NCBI GenBank assembly: GCA_963727765.1
Contig: CAVSGZ010000007.1
Coordinates: 372,001 to 436,000, forward strand
DNA: 64,000 nucleotides
Source of the DNA: FEN-299 sp963727765
Lineage (GTDB): Bacteria; Acidobacteriota; Vicinamibacteria; Vicinamibacterales; Fen-181
Direction of reading: 5' to 3'
Part shown: one piece after another, positions 53,882 through 62,608 of the stretch
How the letters are laid out: each line of letters starts with the position of its first letter
Numbering within the stretch: position 1 is the stretch's first letter
Notes under the pieces: generated by a model
Databases searched by the model: none
Seen by the model: the letters and a program-made list of their open reading frames with translations, nothing else
Told to the model about the DNA's origin: nothing
Made by a program: the position numbers and the translations under genes

Positions 53882-54544
53882 GTGACGCCCATCCTGGTGC
53901 GCCCGGTTCGCGAACAGCTCGAGCACGACCGGGTCATCCGGCTGCTGCAGCAGCGATGGCGGCGGAAGTACGCCGTCGGCATCAACCAGGGCAGCGAAAC
54001 GGTGGCGTCGGTGGGCCAGCCCGGAGCGCTCATCTATCCCGACGTGGTCCTCGCGCCGGCCGGCCGCCCCACCAAGCCGGCGATCATCGTCGAGGTCGAG
54101 ACCGCCGAGTCGGTCAACAACCTGGAGGCGATGGCCGAGTGGCTCCGCATGGGCCAGCTCAAGTTCGCGTTCCACCTCTATGTGCCGGCCGGCTCGGTCG
54201 ACCCGGCCCGGCGCTTGTGTACTGAACACGACATCCCCGTGGCCGAGATCTGGACCTATCATCTGGTGGGAGACCAGATGCGCTTCACGATGGTCTACAA
54301 GGCGCCCGTATCCAGCCGGGCCGCCCGGCGCGCGGCCGCGAAGGCCGCGGCCGCCCGCGAGGGCAAGCCGGCCAGGCCGAAAGCTCCCAGGCGGCCGGTT
54401 GTCGCGAAGGGCGCCAGGAAGACGCGGGCAGGGAAGCCCGCGGCAAAGGCCGCGCGAGCCAAGAAGGTCCCGTCGAAGAAGACGGCGAAGCCTGCGAGGA
54501 AGGCTGCCGCGAAGACCCGGCCCGCCGCCCGCAAACGCCGATAG
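53882..54544 (+). CDS. PD-(D/E)XK-like protein with a histone H1-like tail
   Basis: This protein of 220 aa has two parts. Residues 1-140 contain GALIYPDVVLAPAGRPTKPAIIVEVETAESVN, where the Asp in YPDVVL, Glu in VEVE and their spacing fit the core of a PD-(D/E)XK nuclease fold, although the Lys of the motif is replaced by a Glu-Thr-Ala sequence. From about residue 145 the chain is a low-complexity Lys/Arg/Ala/Pro tail similar to bacterial histone H1-like proteins. GTG follows AGGGAGG by 4 bases. The combination suggests a DNA-binding protein with a nuclease-like fold, active or not. I know of no named family. Confidence 0.7.
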   Translation: MTPILVRPVREQLEHDRVIRLLQQRWRRKYAVGINQGSETVASVGQPGALIYPDVVLAPAGRPTKPAIIVEVETAESVNNLEAMAEWLRMGQLKFAFHLYVPAGSVDPARRLCTEHDIPVAEIWTYHLVGDQMRFTMVYKAPVSSRAARRAAAKAAAAREGKPARPKAPRRPVVAKGARKTRAGKPAAKAARAKKVPSKKTAKPARKAAAKTRPAARKRR

Positions 54545-54585
54545 CTTCTCGCCATTCCCGACAGCCCGTCCGTGGCCGCCGGCGA

Positions 54586-54591
54586 TATACT
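54586..54591 (+). promoter_or_regulatory. -10 box with leaderless spacing
   Basis: TATACT lies 6 bases before the ATG of the VWFA-like protein, with no good -35 element and no Shine-Dalgarno. The mRNA is probably leaderless. Confidence 0.4.
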
Positions 54592-54597
54592 GAGGTC

Positions 54598-55953
54598 ATG
54601 TCGATGAACGGAAAACGGTTGAGTCTCGCCGTGCTCGGCGGGGTGTTCCTCTCGGTGACACTGGCGGGCCACGCGCCGTCCCCGCAGGGCCAGAAGCCGA
54701 ACCAGGGCCAGGGGCAGAGCGCCCCGGCGCCGAGGGGCCCGATCTCGGTGCCGCAGGTGGTGCCGCCGCAGCCGACGCCGCCGGCGCTGTTCCGGTCGGG
54801 CGTCGAGATGGTGACCACCGACGTCATCACGCGCGACGGGAGCGGCCAGTTCGTCGCGGACCTCAAGCCGGAGGAGTTCGAGGTGTACGAGGACGGCATG
54901 AAGCAGGACCTCGTGCAGATGCTGCTGTTCCACGGCGGCAGGCAGTACAGTCCGCTGGCCGCCCCGGTGCAGACCCAGCGCGAGGGGATCGTGCTGCCGC
55001 CACCGCGGCCGACCAGCGACGTGGCGGGGCGCGTGTTCGTCATCTTCCTCGACGACCTGCATCTCGATTTCCGCGAGTCGGGCCGGATCAAGGACATCCT
55101 CAAGAAGATCAAGTTGGAAGTGATTCACGAAGGCGACATGTTCTGTATCGTCTCGACCGGGCCCTCGTCGATCGCGATCGACATGACGTACAACCCGAAG
55201 CGGATCGACGAGGCGATCTCGAAGATTACGGGGGGCGGCCTGAGCCCGAACGAGATCGTCGAGAGCGGAACGGGGAGCGAGGGCCCTCCCGAGGTCCGCT
55301 ACCGGGCTCACGTGGCCTTCTCGACCGCCTACGATCTGCTCGAGCAGCTCGAACAGATGCACAACCGTCGCAAGGCGTTCATCTACATCAGCAGCGGGTA
55401 CGACTTCAATCCGTTTCCCCAGGCGGTCAACAACGCGATGATGGAGCGCGAGAACCCGGGCAGCACGCAGCAGAGCACCGGCGCGAACTCGACGGCGTAC
55501 GCGAACCAAAACGACGACCCGACTGGTCTGTACAACCAGGTGGGTGCGGAGTTCGCCGACGCCGACCTCGCCCGTGAGTTGTCCGAGCTCACGCGTTCGG
55601 CAAACCGCGCGAACGTCACCTTCTACACGCTCGATCCGCGCGGGCTGGTCGGCATGGTCGACATGGACCAGAAGGTGGACGAGACCGAGTGGCAGGACTA
55701 CCTGAGGAAGGCCCAGGACAGCCTGCAGGTGATCGCCGACGGGACTGGCGGCTTCGCCGTCGTCAACCAGAACGACTTCGTCAAGGCGCTCAAGCGAATC
55801 GACGCGGAGACCAGCGACTACTACGTGCTCGGGTACTATTCGAGCAATCCCGACCCGCTCCGCCGCAATCGGCGCATCGAGGTCAAGGTCGTGCGCAAGG
55901 GGGTGACCGTCTGGGCCCGCCCCGGGTACTCCCTGAAGAGCAAGAAGAAGTAG
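54598..55953 (+). CDS. VWFA-related acidobacterial-type exported protein
   Basis: This protein of 451 aa has a signal peptide (MSMNGKRLSLAVLGGVFLSVTLAGHA), a Pro/Gln-rich linker to about residue 60, and a VWFA-like domain to the end. DVITRDGSGQFVADLKPEEFEVYEDG is the first block, RVFVIFLDDLHLDF carries the DxxLxxD equivalent of the MIDAS region, and KAFIYISSGYDF and YYVLGYYSSNP are later landmarks. This is the VWFA-related domain typical of Acidobacteria, of unknown function, possibly protein binding in the envelope. It may be the first gene of a unit with the TonB receptor. Confidence 0.88.
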   Translation: MSMNGKRLSLAVLGGVFLSVTLAGHAPSPQGQKPNQGQGQSAPAPRGPISVPQVVPPQPTPPALFRSGVEMVTTDVITRDGSGQFVADLKPEEFEVYEDGMKQDLVQMLLFHGGRQYSPLAAPVQTQREGIVLPPPRPTSDVAGRVFVIFLDDLHLDFRESGRIKDILKKIKLEVIHEGDMFCIVSTGPSSIAIDMTYNPKRIDEAISKITGGGLSPNEIVESGTGSEGPPEVRYRAHVAFSTAYDLLEQLEQMHNRRKAFIYISSGYDFNPFPQAVNNAMMERENPGSTQQSTGANSTAYANQNDDPTGLYNQVGAEFADADLARELSELTRSANRANVTFYTLDPRGLVGMVDMDQKVDETEWQDYLRKAQDSLQVIADGTGGFAVVNQNDFVKALKRIDAETSDYYVLGYYSSNPDPLRRNRRIEVKVVRKGVTVWARPGYSLKSKKK

Positions 55954-56110
55954 CGTCTGTCGCTTCGGGCCGATGCCTGCGGCGGAACATTGTCACACCG
56001 ATTTTGCTACAGTACCGCGACGCGCTTGAGGTAGTATGTGCCGGGTCTGCGCGCCGGGTTTGGGCTCGTGTGTGCCCGGGTCGTCTTTGTTTCTTTTCAG
56101 GGAGTCAGCG

Positions 56111-59100
56111 ATGGAATTTACAAGAAGATCGGCGGTAGCATGCGCGATCGCCACGGCGTTGCTGCTCGCGATCGGTCAGACGGTCATGGCGCAGGGTGTC
56201 ACGACCGGCTCGATGACCGGCGTGGTCCGCGATGCACAGGGCGCGGTTGTCCCGGGAGTGACGATCACCGTCGTGCACGAACCCTCGGGCACTGTCTACG
56301 AGGCCGTCTCCAGGGGTGACGGCCGCTTCGACTTCCCGGCCTTGCGCGTCGGCGGGCCGTACACCGTCAAGGCCGTGCTTGCCGGGTTCAACACCGAGGT
56401 CCAGAAGGACCTGACGGTCAGCCTCGGCACGAGCACCGACGTCGTGTTCACGCTCAAGGTGGCGTCGGTCAGCGAAACGGTCACGGTCGAGGGCAAGACC
56501 GACCCGGTGTTCGCCTCTTCCCGCACCGGCGCGGCCACGGCCGTCCTCCGCGACGAACTGGGGAGTCTGCCCACGGTGTCCGGGCGCATCAACGACATGA
56601 CCCGCCTGTCGCCGGAGTACAGCGGCAGCGGCTCGTTCGTCGGCGTGGACAACCGGTCGAACAACATCACGGTGGACGGCTCCTACTTCAACAACTCCTT
56701 CGGTCTGGCCGGCCAGCCCGGCGACCGCACCGGCGTCGCGCCAATCTCGCTCGAAGCCATCGAGCAGGTCCAGGTGAGCATCGCGCCGTTCGACGTGCGC
56801 CAGGGCAACTTCGTCGGCGCCGGCGTGAACACCGTGACGAGGAGCGGGACGAACATGTTCGTCGGCTCCGGTTACTACCGTTATCGCAACCAGTCGTTTG
56901 TCGGCACCGACGCGGCCGGCCAGGCGTACGTCCCCGGCACGTTCAAGACGACGGATATCGGCGAGTGGTTGGGCGGCCCGATCCTCAAGAACAAGTTGTT
57001 CTTCTTCGAGAGTTACGAGCATCAGAAGGACACGCGGCCGCTGAACACCTACGTCGCGAACAACGGCAGCCAGGCGATCACCGGGAACGTCACGCGCGTG
57101 CTCGCGTCCGACCTCGACACGTTGAGCGCGTACCTCAAGGCCAACTTCGGGTACGACACCGGCCCCTACCAGGGCATCATGAAGACGACGCCGGCCACGC
57201 CGTTCCTGGTCAAGGCCGACTACAACCTCAACGGCTCGAACCGGATCTCGTTCCGCTACAACATGCTGAACTCGAACACGCCAGTGAACCTGTCGTCTTC
57301 GACCTCGGCGGGCAACGGCCGGAGCACCTTCTCGTCGAACTTCCTGAACTACGCGGCGTCGAACTACACGATTCTCGAGAACATCAGGTCCGGGATCCTC
57401 GAATGGAACTCGTTCCACGGGTCCAGCCTGGCCAACACCCTGATCGCGGGCTACACCCACCAGGACGAGAGCCGCGGCGCCATCGCGCAGATGTTCCCCT
57501 TCGTCGACATTCTCGACGGGAGCGGCACGACCTATACCTCGTTTGGTGCCGAGCCGTTCACGCCCAACAACAAGCTCAAGTACAACACCTTCCAGCTCCA
57601 GGACAGCGTCACGAAGTACGGCAAGAACCACTCGTTGACCTTCGGCGGGTCGCTCGAGAAGTACCACTCCTACAACGTGTTCTTCCCGGAGTCGCAGAGC
57701 GTTTACGTGTACAACACGCTGAGCGACTTCTATACTGACGCCAACGCTTACCTGGCCAACCCCAGCCGGACGGGGCCCGCACCCGTGACGCTGAAGTTGT
57801 TCCAGGTGCGGTACATGAATATTCCGGGGTACTCGGAACCGGTCCAGCCGCTCGACGTCTGGTACGTCAGCGGGTACGCGCAGGACGAGTGGCGGCCCCG
57901 CTCGAACCTGACACTCACCGCTGGCGTGCGGGTGGACGTGGCCAAGTTCGGCCCCACCGCCTACGACAACTACCAGCTCGACTCTCTGACGTTCCGCGAT
58001 CCGAGCGGCAACCCCGTGACGTTCAACTCCGGCGGGATGCCCAAGGCGAGCCCGCTGTGGTCGCCGCGCGTCGGCTTCAACTGGGACGTGGCCGGGGACC
58101 GGGTCATGCAGGTCCGCGGCGGCACGGGCGTGTTTACGGGCAAGCCGCCGTACGTGTGGATCTCGAACCAGGTCGGCCAGACCGGTATGCTGACCGGGTT
58201 TATCGCGACCAACAACACCACGGCCTATCCGTTCAACCCGAACATCAACAGCTACAAACCGACCACTGTCACGGGCGCTCCGGCGACGAGCACGGAGTTC
58301 GACGTGACCGTGCCGGACTACAAGTTCCCGCAGACCTGGAGAAGCAACATCGGCGTTGACCGCAAACTCCCGTGGTGGGGCCTCGTGGCCACGGGCGAGG
58401 CGGTCTACAGCCGCGACGTCCACGGCACGGTGTACTACAACGCCGACATGCCCGCGGCCCAACAGGCCTACGTCGGCGTCGACAACCGGATGCACTGGGT
58501 GGCGACGACCGCCTACCCGACGTGCGCCTCCGCCGGCCAGACCTACTCGGCCAGCAATCCGACCGGGGCGTGCGTCACCAGGCTCAACAACCTCGCCGGC
58601 GATCAGGTCACGCAGACCTTCGTCCTGGCGAACGAGAGCCAGGGTAACTCGTTCATGCTGGTGGGCGCAGTCACCAAGCCGCTGAGCCACGGCTTCCAGA
58701 TGAAAGCGGCGTACAGCTACGGCGTGTCCAAGAGCCTGGTCGACCCGGGCACGACGGCCAGCACGAACTGGGGCAGCAACCCCGTGCCGAGCGACCCGAA
58801 CAACCCGCCGCTCGCCTACTCGGCCACCTCGCCGGGGAAGCGGTTCTTCCTGTCGGCGTCCTACACCAAGCAGTACTTTGGCTTCGGGGCGACGACGGTG
58901 GCGGCGTTCTACGACGTGCACACCTACGGCAACAACAGCTACATCTTCTCTGGCGATGCGAACGGTGACACGTACGGGAGCAACGACCTGATCTTCATCC
59001 CGCGGTCTGAAGCGGACATGAACTTCACGACCTTTACGGCCACCGCCAACGGGGTGACGCGGACCTTCACCGCGCAGGACCAGGCCAATGCGTTCGAGGC

Positions 59101-59491
59101 CTACATCAACCAGGACTCGTACCTGAGTTCGCACCGCGGGCAGTACGCGCAGCGCGGCGCGGTGTTCTATCCGATGGTCGGGCGGCTGGACCTCGCCATT
59201 ACGCAGGACGTGTTCCACAACATCGGGGGCAGGAAGCACAGCGGCCAGATCCGACTGGACATCACCAACTTCGGCAACCTGCTGAACCACAACTGGGGCG
59301 TGGGCGTCTCGATGGTCAAGAACGCCATCCTGACGAACCCGACGACGGACGCGAACGGCAAGCTGGCCTACAGGCTGGCGTATGTCAGCACCGCGACGGG
59401 ACCCGCGCTCGTCAGCCAGACGTTTCAGACGACGGCGGGCACCTCTGACGTCTACGTGATGATGTTGAGCTTCCGCTACACCTTCCAATAG
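56111..59491 (+). CDS. Oar-like TonB-dependent receptor with N-terminal carboxypeptidase-regulatory domain
   Basis: This outer-membrane protein of 1126 aa has a signal peptide (MEFTRRSAVACAIATALLLAIGQTVMAQ). Residues about 30-95 are a CarboxypepD_reg-like beta domain (GSMTGVVRDAQGAVVPGVTITV). A plug domain with VDNRSNNITVDGSYFNNSFG follows, then a large beta-barrel rich in aromatic strands ending RYTFQ. Such Oar-like receptors are abundant in Acidobacteria and may import large substrates or proteins. No TonB box is obvious. GGGAG lies 8 bases before the ATG, and a perfect terminator follows the stop. Confidence 0.92.
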   Translation: MEFTRRSAVACAIATALLLAIGQTVMAQGVTTGSMTGVVRDAQGAVVPGVTITVVHEPSGTVYEAVSRGDGRFDFPALRVGGPYTVKAVLAGFNTEVQKDLTVSLGTSTDVVFTLKVASVSETVTVEGKTDPVFASSRTGAATAVLRDELGSLPTVSGRINDMTRLSPEYSGSGSFVGVDNRSNNITVDGSYFNNSFGLAGQPGDRTGVAPISLEAIEQVQVSIAPFDVRQGNFVGAGVNTVTRSGTNMFVGSGYYRYRNQSFVGTDAAGQAYVPGTFKTTDIGEWLGGPILKNKLFFFESYEHQKDTRPLNTYVANNGSQAITGNVTRVLASDLDTLSAYLKANFGYDTGPYQGIMKTTPATPFLVKADYNLNGSNRISFRYNMLNSNTPVNLSSSTSAGNGRSTFSSNFLNYAASNYTILENIRSGILEWNSFHGSSLANTLIAGYTHQDESRGAIAQMFPFVDILDGSGTTYTSFGAEPFTPNNKLKYNTFQLQDSVTKYGKNHSLTFGGSLEKYHSYNVFFPESQSVYVYNTLSDFYTDANAYLANPSRTGPAPVTLKLFQVRYMNIPGYSEPVQPLDVWYVSGYAQDEWRPRSNLTLTAGVRVDVAKFGPTAYDNYQLDSLTFRDPSGNPVTFNSGGMPKASPLWSPRVGFNWDVAGDRVMQVRGGTGVFTGKPPYVWISNQVGQTGMLTGFIATNNTTAYPFNPNINSYKPTTVTGAPATSTEFDVTVPDYKFPQTWRSNIGVDRKLPWWGLVATGEAVYSRDVHGTVYYNADMPAAQQAYVGVDNRMHWVATTAYPTCASAGQTYSASNPTGACVTRLNNLAGDQVTQTFVLANESQGNSFMLVGAVTKPLSHGFQMKAAYSYGVSKSLVDPGTTASTNWGSNPVPSDPNNPPLAYSATSPGKRFFLSASYTKQYFGFGATTVAAFYDVHTYGNNSYIFSGDANGDTYGSNDLIFIPRSEADMNFTTFTATANGVTRTFTAQDQANAFEAYINQDSYLSSHRGQYAQRGAVFYPMVGRLDLAITQDVFHNIGGRKHSGQIRLDITNFGNLLNHNWGVGVSMVKNAILTNPTTDANGKLAYRLAYVSTATGPALVSQTFQTTAGTSDVYVMMLSFRYTFQ

Positions 59492-59514
59492 GATGGTGTC
59501 TGGCGGTGGCATGT

Positions 59515-59545
59515 GGGCCGGGGCGAGTTCTCGCCCCGGCCTTTT
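59515..59545 (+). terminator. Rho-independent terminator of the TonB receptor gene
   Basis: GGCCGGGGCGAG and CTCGCCCCGGCC form a perfect 12-bp stem with a tight loop (TT), followed directly by TTTTT. It starts 24 bases after the stop codon and is the clearest terminator in the window. Confidence 0.93.
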
Positions 59546-59641
59546 TAATTTCGCTCGACGAGCGCAGAAGACGAAGAGACGGGGTTGCGTTCGAGGAAAC
59601 GGCGTGGGGCTGAACGTGTGACGGTTTTGCCGAGAGAGGGT

Positions 59642-59857
59642 CTAGGACGCGCGCGCCACCGCTATGAGCGGCAGCGCCGGGTCCGCACCGGTTCGGGAGC
59701 GCGGAATCGCATGGTTGCGCCGGTGCAGGTGGTCGGCGCACTCGTCGCCCTTCTCCTCGACGTAGACGACTTCCCGGTCACCCGTCACCTCGACATACCG
59801 GCCGACGACGCAGCCGCAGGCGAGGGTGGAGAAGCCGAGCAGCCGGACGAGGCTCAT
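59642..59857 (-). CDS. Small Cys/His-containing protein of unknown function
   Basis: This protein of 71 aa begins MSLVRLLGFSTLACGCVVGRYVEV. A CGC pair (residues 14-16) and a later ECADHLHRRNH (about residues 37-47) give several Cys and His that could form a small metal site. AAGGAG lies 6 bases before the ATG, good support for translation. I believe similar small proteins occur in related bacteria, but the family and role are unknown to me. Confidence 0.55.
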   Translation of the reverse strand: MSLVRLLGFSTLACGCVVGRYVEVTGDREVVYVEEKGDECADHLHRRNHAIPRSRTGADPALPLIAVARAS

Positions 59858-60194
59858 GACGAACTCCTTGGGCGGACACTGCGGGTTCGGCGCGTCCCAC
59901 GGCATCCGTCGCAATCGAGCCTAGCAACTAGCGTGCCGCCGCGGTCGAGCCGGACCCTCGTCGGACCGGCGACGCGCCGCAGGGAGAAGGACCCTGGAAT
60001 TGCTCGGCTTACGGCCAGGCTTGGCCACACCCTGTTTGGGCGTGACAGAGTCAGATCACAGGCGTGACTAACGGTTTTGGATCGGCCCTCCCAAGAATTT
60101 GGATCGAGCGTGAGCCTCGTAACTTGACATGGCTCGAGCCGCAGAGGATAGTTCCTGGACTCGACGCTGCGGTACCTCGGCCCCTGGAGTGTCC
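59858..60194. other. Intergenic region without convincing genes
   Basis: Between the small Cys/His protein and the glutaredoxin-like gene no frame has both homology and a Shine-Dalgarno. It must hold divergent promoters for both genes. I see no terminator or repeat of note. Confidence 0.4.
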
Positions 60195-60548
60195 ATGTCG
60201 ACACCACGCATCCTTTTGTATGCGACCGCGTCGTGCCCGCAGTGCGAAGAGGCAAGGGCCGCCATCCTGGCCACCGGCGAGCCGTGGGAAGAGCGCGACC
60301 CGACCTCGAGCCCGAGACTGCTGCGGGAACTGATGTTGCTCTCGGCCTCGGCCACGGTTCCGACCATTCGAATAGGGAATCGGGTGCTGATCGGGTTCGA
60401 CCCGGACCGGTTCGGGCAGATGCTGAGTCTGCCGCCACTCGAGCCGCCGGTGCACGTTCCGGAGACCCCGGAAGAACTGCCCGAGGCCGACCCGGTGCTG
60501 CCGGGAGCGGAGGCATTGGGCGGGGACTGGTCAAGTCCTGCGGAATGA
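60195..60548 (+). CDS. Glutaredoxin-like protein
   Basis: This protein of 117 aa begins MSTPRILLYATASCPQCEEARAAI. CPQC is the redox active site of a thioredoxin-fold, glutaredoxin-like domain (residues about 5-80), and ATVPTIRIGNRVLIGFDPDRF contains the cis-Pro that completes it. The C-terminal 35 aa are Pro/Glu-rich and have no known role. It ends 84 bases before the D-Ala-D-Ala carboxypeptidase gene, which has its own promoter. Confidence 0.82.
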   Translation: MSTPRILLYATASCPQCEEARAAILATGEPWEERDPTSSPRLLRELMLLSASATVPTIRIGNRVLIGFDPDRFGQMLSLPPLEPPVHVPETPEELPEADPVLPGAEALGGDWSSPAE

Positions 60549-60569
60549 CCGAGATAGACAAGAGAGGGC

Positions 60570-60597
60570 TTGCGTCGCACGGTGATTCTGTTACAAT
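60570..60597 (+). promoter_or_regulatory. Promoter of the D-Ala-D-Ala carboxypeptidase gene
   Basis: TTGCGT (60570-60575) and TACAAT (60592-60597) are separated by 16 bases and lie about 35 bases upstream of the ATG at 60633, a normal leader length. Confidence 0.6.
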
Positions 60598-60632
60598 CCT
60601 GCGAACGTTCCAGCCCGCTGACGAAACGGCTT

Positions 60633-61685
60633 ATGAATCTGCACCGCCACCTGAGCGCGTCCGCCGCCATGGTGGCCTTAGTCTGCCTCCTGGGTGGATT
60701 CTCGGCCAGCGCGGTGGTTGCCGGTTCCGACACTCAGGCGCCCAAGAAGGCGACCGCCCGGCCGGCTCAGAAGCCAGGCGCCGCTGTGACCTATTCCTCG
60801 AAGGCGTCGAAGGCGCGGGCCGACGCCCTCGCGAAGGCCCAGGTGGCGGCGCGCGTCCGCATGGCGCGCGACACGACGGTGCCGCGCTTCAAGACCGACG
60901 CGAGCGGCTCGGTCGTTCCGGACCTCCACGCGGCGGCGGCGATCATCTATGACCCGGAGACGCACCAGGTCCTCTGGGAAGAGAACTCGAACGACCAGCG
61001 CTCCATCGCCAGCATCACCAAGGTCATGACTGCGGTGGTCGTCGTCGAGAGCGACCCCGACATGGACCAGGTGGTGACGGTGGACCGGACCGACACCTAC
61101 GCGGCGTCGGCGACCCACCTGCGCGCCGGCTGCCAGGTGACGGTGAGGGACCTGCTGCACCTGCTGCTCATCTCGTCCGACAACGCCGCGGCCCGCGCGC
61201 TGGCGCGCGTGTCGCCGTGGGGGCCGGCCGGCTTCGTGGCGCGGATGAACGAGAAGGCGATCGAGCTCGGCCTGCAGAACACGAGTTATGCGGACCCGTC
61301 GGGCCTCGACGCGGATAACGTCTCCTCGGCCTACGACATGGCCCGGCTGATCTCTTACGCGTCGAGCGACGAGCGGATCTCGGAGGTCATGCTCAAGCCC
61401 GAGGCCACCGTCAGGTTGTCCCGGCGGCCCGTCGTCATCCGCAGCACGAATCAGCTGCTCTCGCGCGCCGACATGGAGGGGAACGTCCTCGGCGCCAAGA
61501 CCGGGTTCATCGGCCGCTCGGGCTACTGCCTGGCCACCCTCCTCAAGATGCCCCAGGTCAACCAGCCGGTGGCCGTCGTCGTGCTCGGCGCCCGCTCCAA
61601 CGCCGCGCGGTTCGCCGAAGTGCGCAACCTGTTCACCTGGCTGACGACCAAGGCACAGGGACTTCAGCCTCCGTACCCGCGCTGA
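60633..61685 (+). CDS. D-alanyl-D-alanine carboxypeptidase (penicillin-binding protein 5/6 family)
   Basis: This exported S11 peptidase of 350 aa has signal peptide MNLHRHLSASAAMVALVCLLGGFSASA. The three penicillin-binding motifs are all present: SITK (Ser127, Lys130), SSDNAA with the SxN, and GAKTGF with the KTG. It trims the terminal D-Ala from peptidoglycan stem peptides in the periplasm. The typical membrane-anchoring C-terminal amphipathic helix is not evident, so the protein may be soluble. A Lys/Ala-rich linker follows the signal (about residues 35-80). Its 3' end overlaps fdhE by 22 bases tail to tail. Confidence 0.9.
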   Translation: MNLHRHLSASAAMVALVCLLGGFSASAVVAGSDTQAPKKATARPAQKPGAAVTYSSKASKARADALAKAQVAARVRMARDTTVPRFKTDASGSVVPDLHAAAAIIYDPETHQVLWEENSNDQRSIASITKVMTAVVVVESDPDMDQVVTVDRTDTYAASATHLRAGCQVTVRDLLHLLLISSDNAAARALARVSPWGPAGFVARMNEKAIELGLQNTSYADPSGLDADNVSSAYDMARLISYASSDERISEVMLKPEATVRLSRRPVVIRSTNQLLSRADMEGNVLGAKTGFIGRSGYCLATLLKMPQVNQPVAVVVLGARSNAARFAEVRNLFTWLTTKAQGLQPPYPR

Positions 61686-62533
61686 GCCGCCGCCGCGTCC
61701 AGCGGCAGCGTCGCCACCGAATCCAGGGCCAGCATCACCGGTCGTCCGCCGGCCGGAGCGTTGTACGCCTTAAGGTAGCGCCGGCATCCATCGCACGCGT
61801 AGAGCCGATAGAGGCCGTCGGCGATGCTGAAGGAGGGGAGGCGGCTGCGATCGGTATTGCCGCAGTAGGGGCAGGTCGAGGCGTCGAAGCCCCAGCGTGC
61901 CGAGCAGCGACCGCAGATGAGGAGGCGCTCGCCGGCGGAGGTGATCACGGCGAACTCCGGCTCGCCGCCGCACAGCGGGCAGTAGGCGTGCCTCCACGTG
62001 CTGAAGTCGGCCTGCTGCTGCACGACCTCGGCGCACCGCTCGAGGAAGGGGCGCATCGCGAGGCCGAGTACCTGGTCGAGCACGTCCGACGGGACGGGGA
62101 GCGCCGGGGCGATCGTGGCGCGCACCTTTTCGGGGGCGGCGGTCGCCTCGAACCAGCGCACCACGATCGGGTCCAGGGTGTTCCCCTCGCGGGAGAGGTC
62201 GAGCAGCGCCTGATGGTGCTCGGGCTCGAGCGCGCCGAAGCGCAGCAGGACGTCGGCTGTCTGGCGGAAGACGAGCCGGAGATCGGTCCAGTCGAGCGGG
62301 ATGTCCTCGAAGCGCAGCAGCGGCTTGCCGGCGGCATGCTGCGCCTTCAGCCAGTCGGGCGTGAACTCGATCCACGGCGTCGGCACGCGCGCCTGGACCC
62401 GGTGCTGGAGCTCGAGCAGGGCGATGTGGAGGTCCGCGGCCTCGGCGAGTTCAGGCTGCTGCAGTTTAAGGCGCTTGAGCTCGGTCAGCTCGCGCCGCTC
62501 GGCGCGGGGCTGGCGGATCTTGACGTCAGGCAC
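61664..62533 (-). CDS. fdhE: Formate dehydrogenase accessory protein FdhE
   Basis: This cytosolic protein of 289 aa is needed for maturation of formate dehydrogenases. The C-terminal half holds four CxxC-type pairs (AYCPLCGGEPE, LICGRCSARWG, TCPYCGN, ACDGCRRY), which bind two iron or zinc atoms in FdhE. GTG at 62533 is the likely start. No formate dehydrogenase genes occur in the window, so the partners must be elsewhere. Confidence 0.88.
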   Translation of the reverse strand: MPDVKIRQPRAERRELTELKRLKLQQPELAEAADLHIALLELQHRVQARVPTPWIEFTPDWLKAQHAAGKPLLRFEDIPLDWTDLRLVFRQTADVLLRFGALEPEHHQALLDLSREGNTLDPIVVRWFEATAAPEKVRATIAPALPVPSDVLDQVLGLAMRPFLERCAEVVQQQADFSTWRHAYCPLCGGEPEFAVITSAGERLLICGRCSARWGFDASTCPYCGNTDRSRLPSFSIADGLYRLYACDGCRRYLKAYNAPAGGRPVMLALDSVATLPLDAAAAQRGYGG

Positions 62534-62540
62534 GCGGGGA

Positions 62541-62580
62541 TTGTAGCACTCACCGGCCGTCGGCCTTCGGCTTTCGGCTC
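62541..62580. repeat. Short GC-rich CGGC-repeat tract
   Basis: CGGCCGTCGGCCTTCGGCTTTCGGCTCCCGG is written as overlapping 8- to 10-base units (GGCCTTCGGC, GGCTTTCGGC, GGCTCCCGGC). A related tract with GACGGCTGACG occurs near 11664-11690. They look like short slippage-prone intergenic repeats between genes. Confidence 0.35.
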
Positions 62581-62608
62581 CCGGCCGAGTCACGCGGATT
62601 CCGCTGCC

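Noticed and set aside
56105..59512. A very long open frame (about 1135 codons) antisense to the TonB receptor
   Set aside because: It is Arg/Val/His-rich shadow coding from the GC-rich codon positions of the receptor gene and has no motifs or Shine-Dalgarno.
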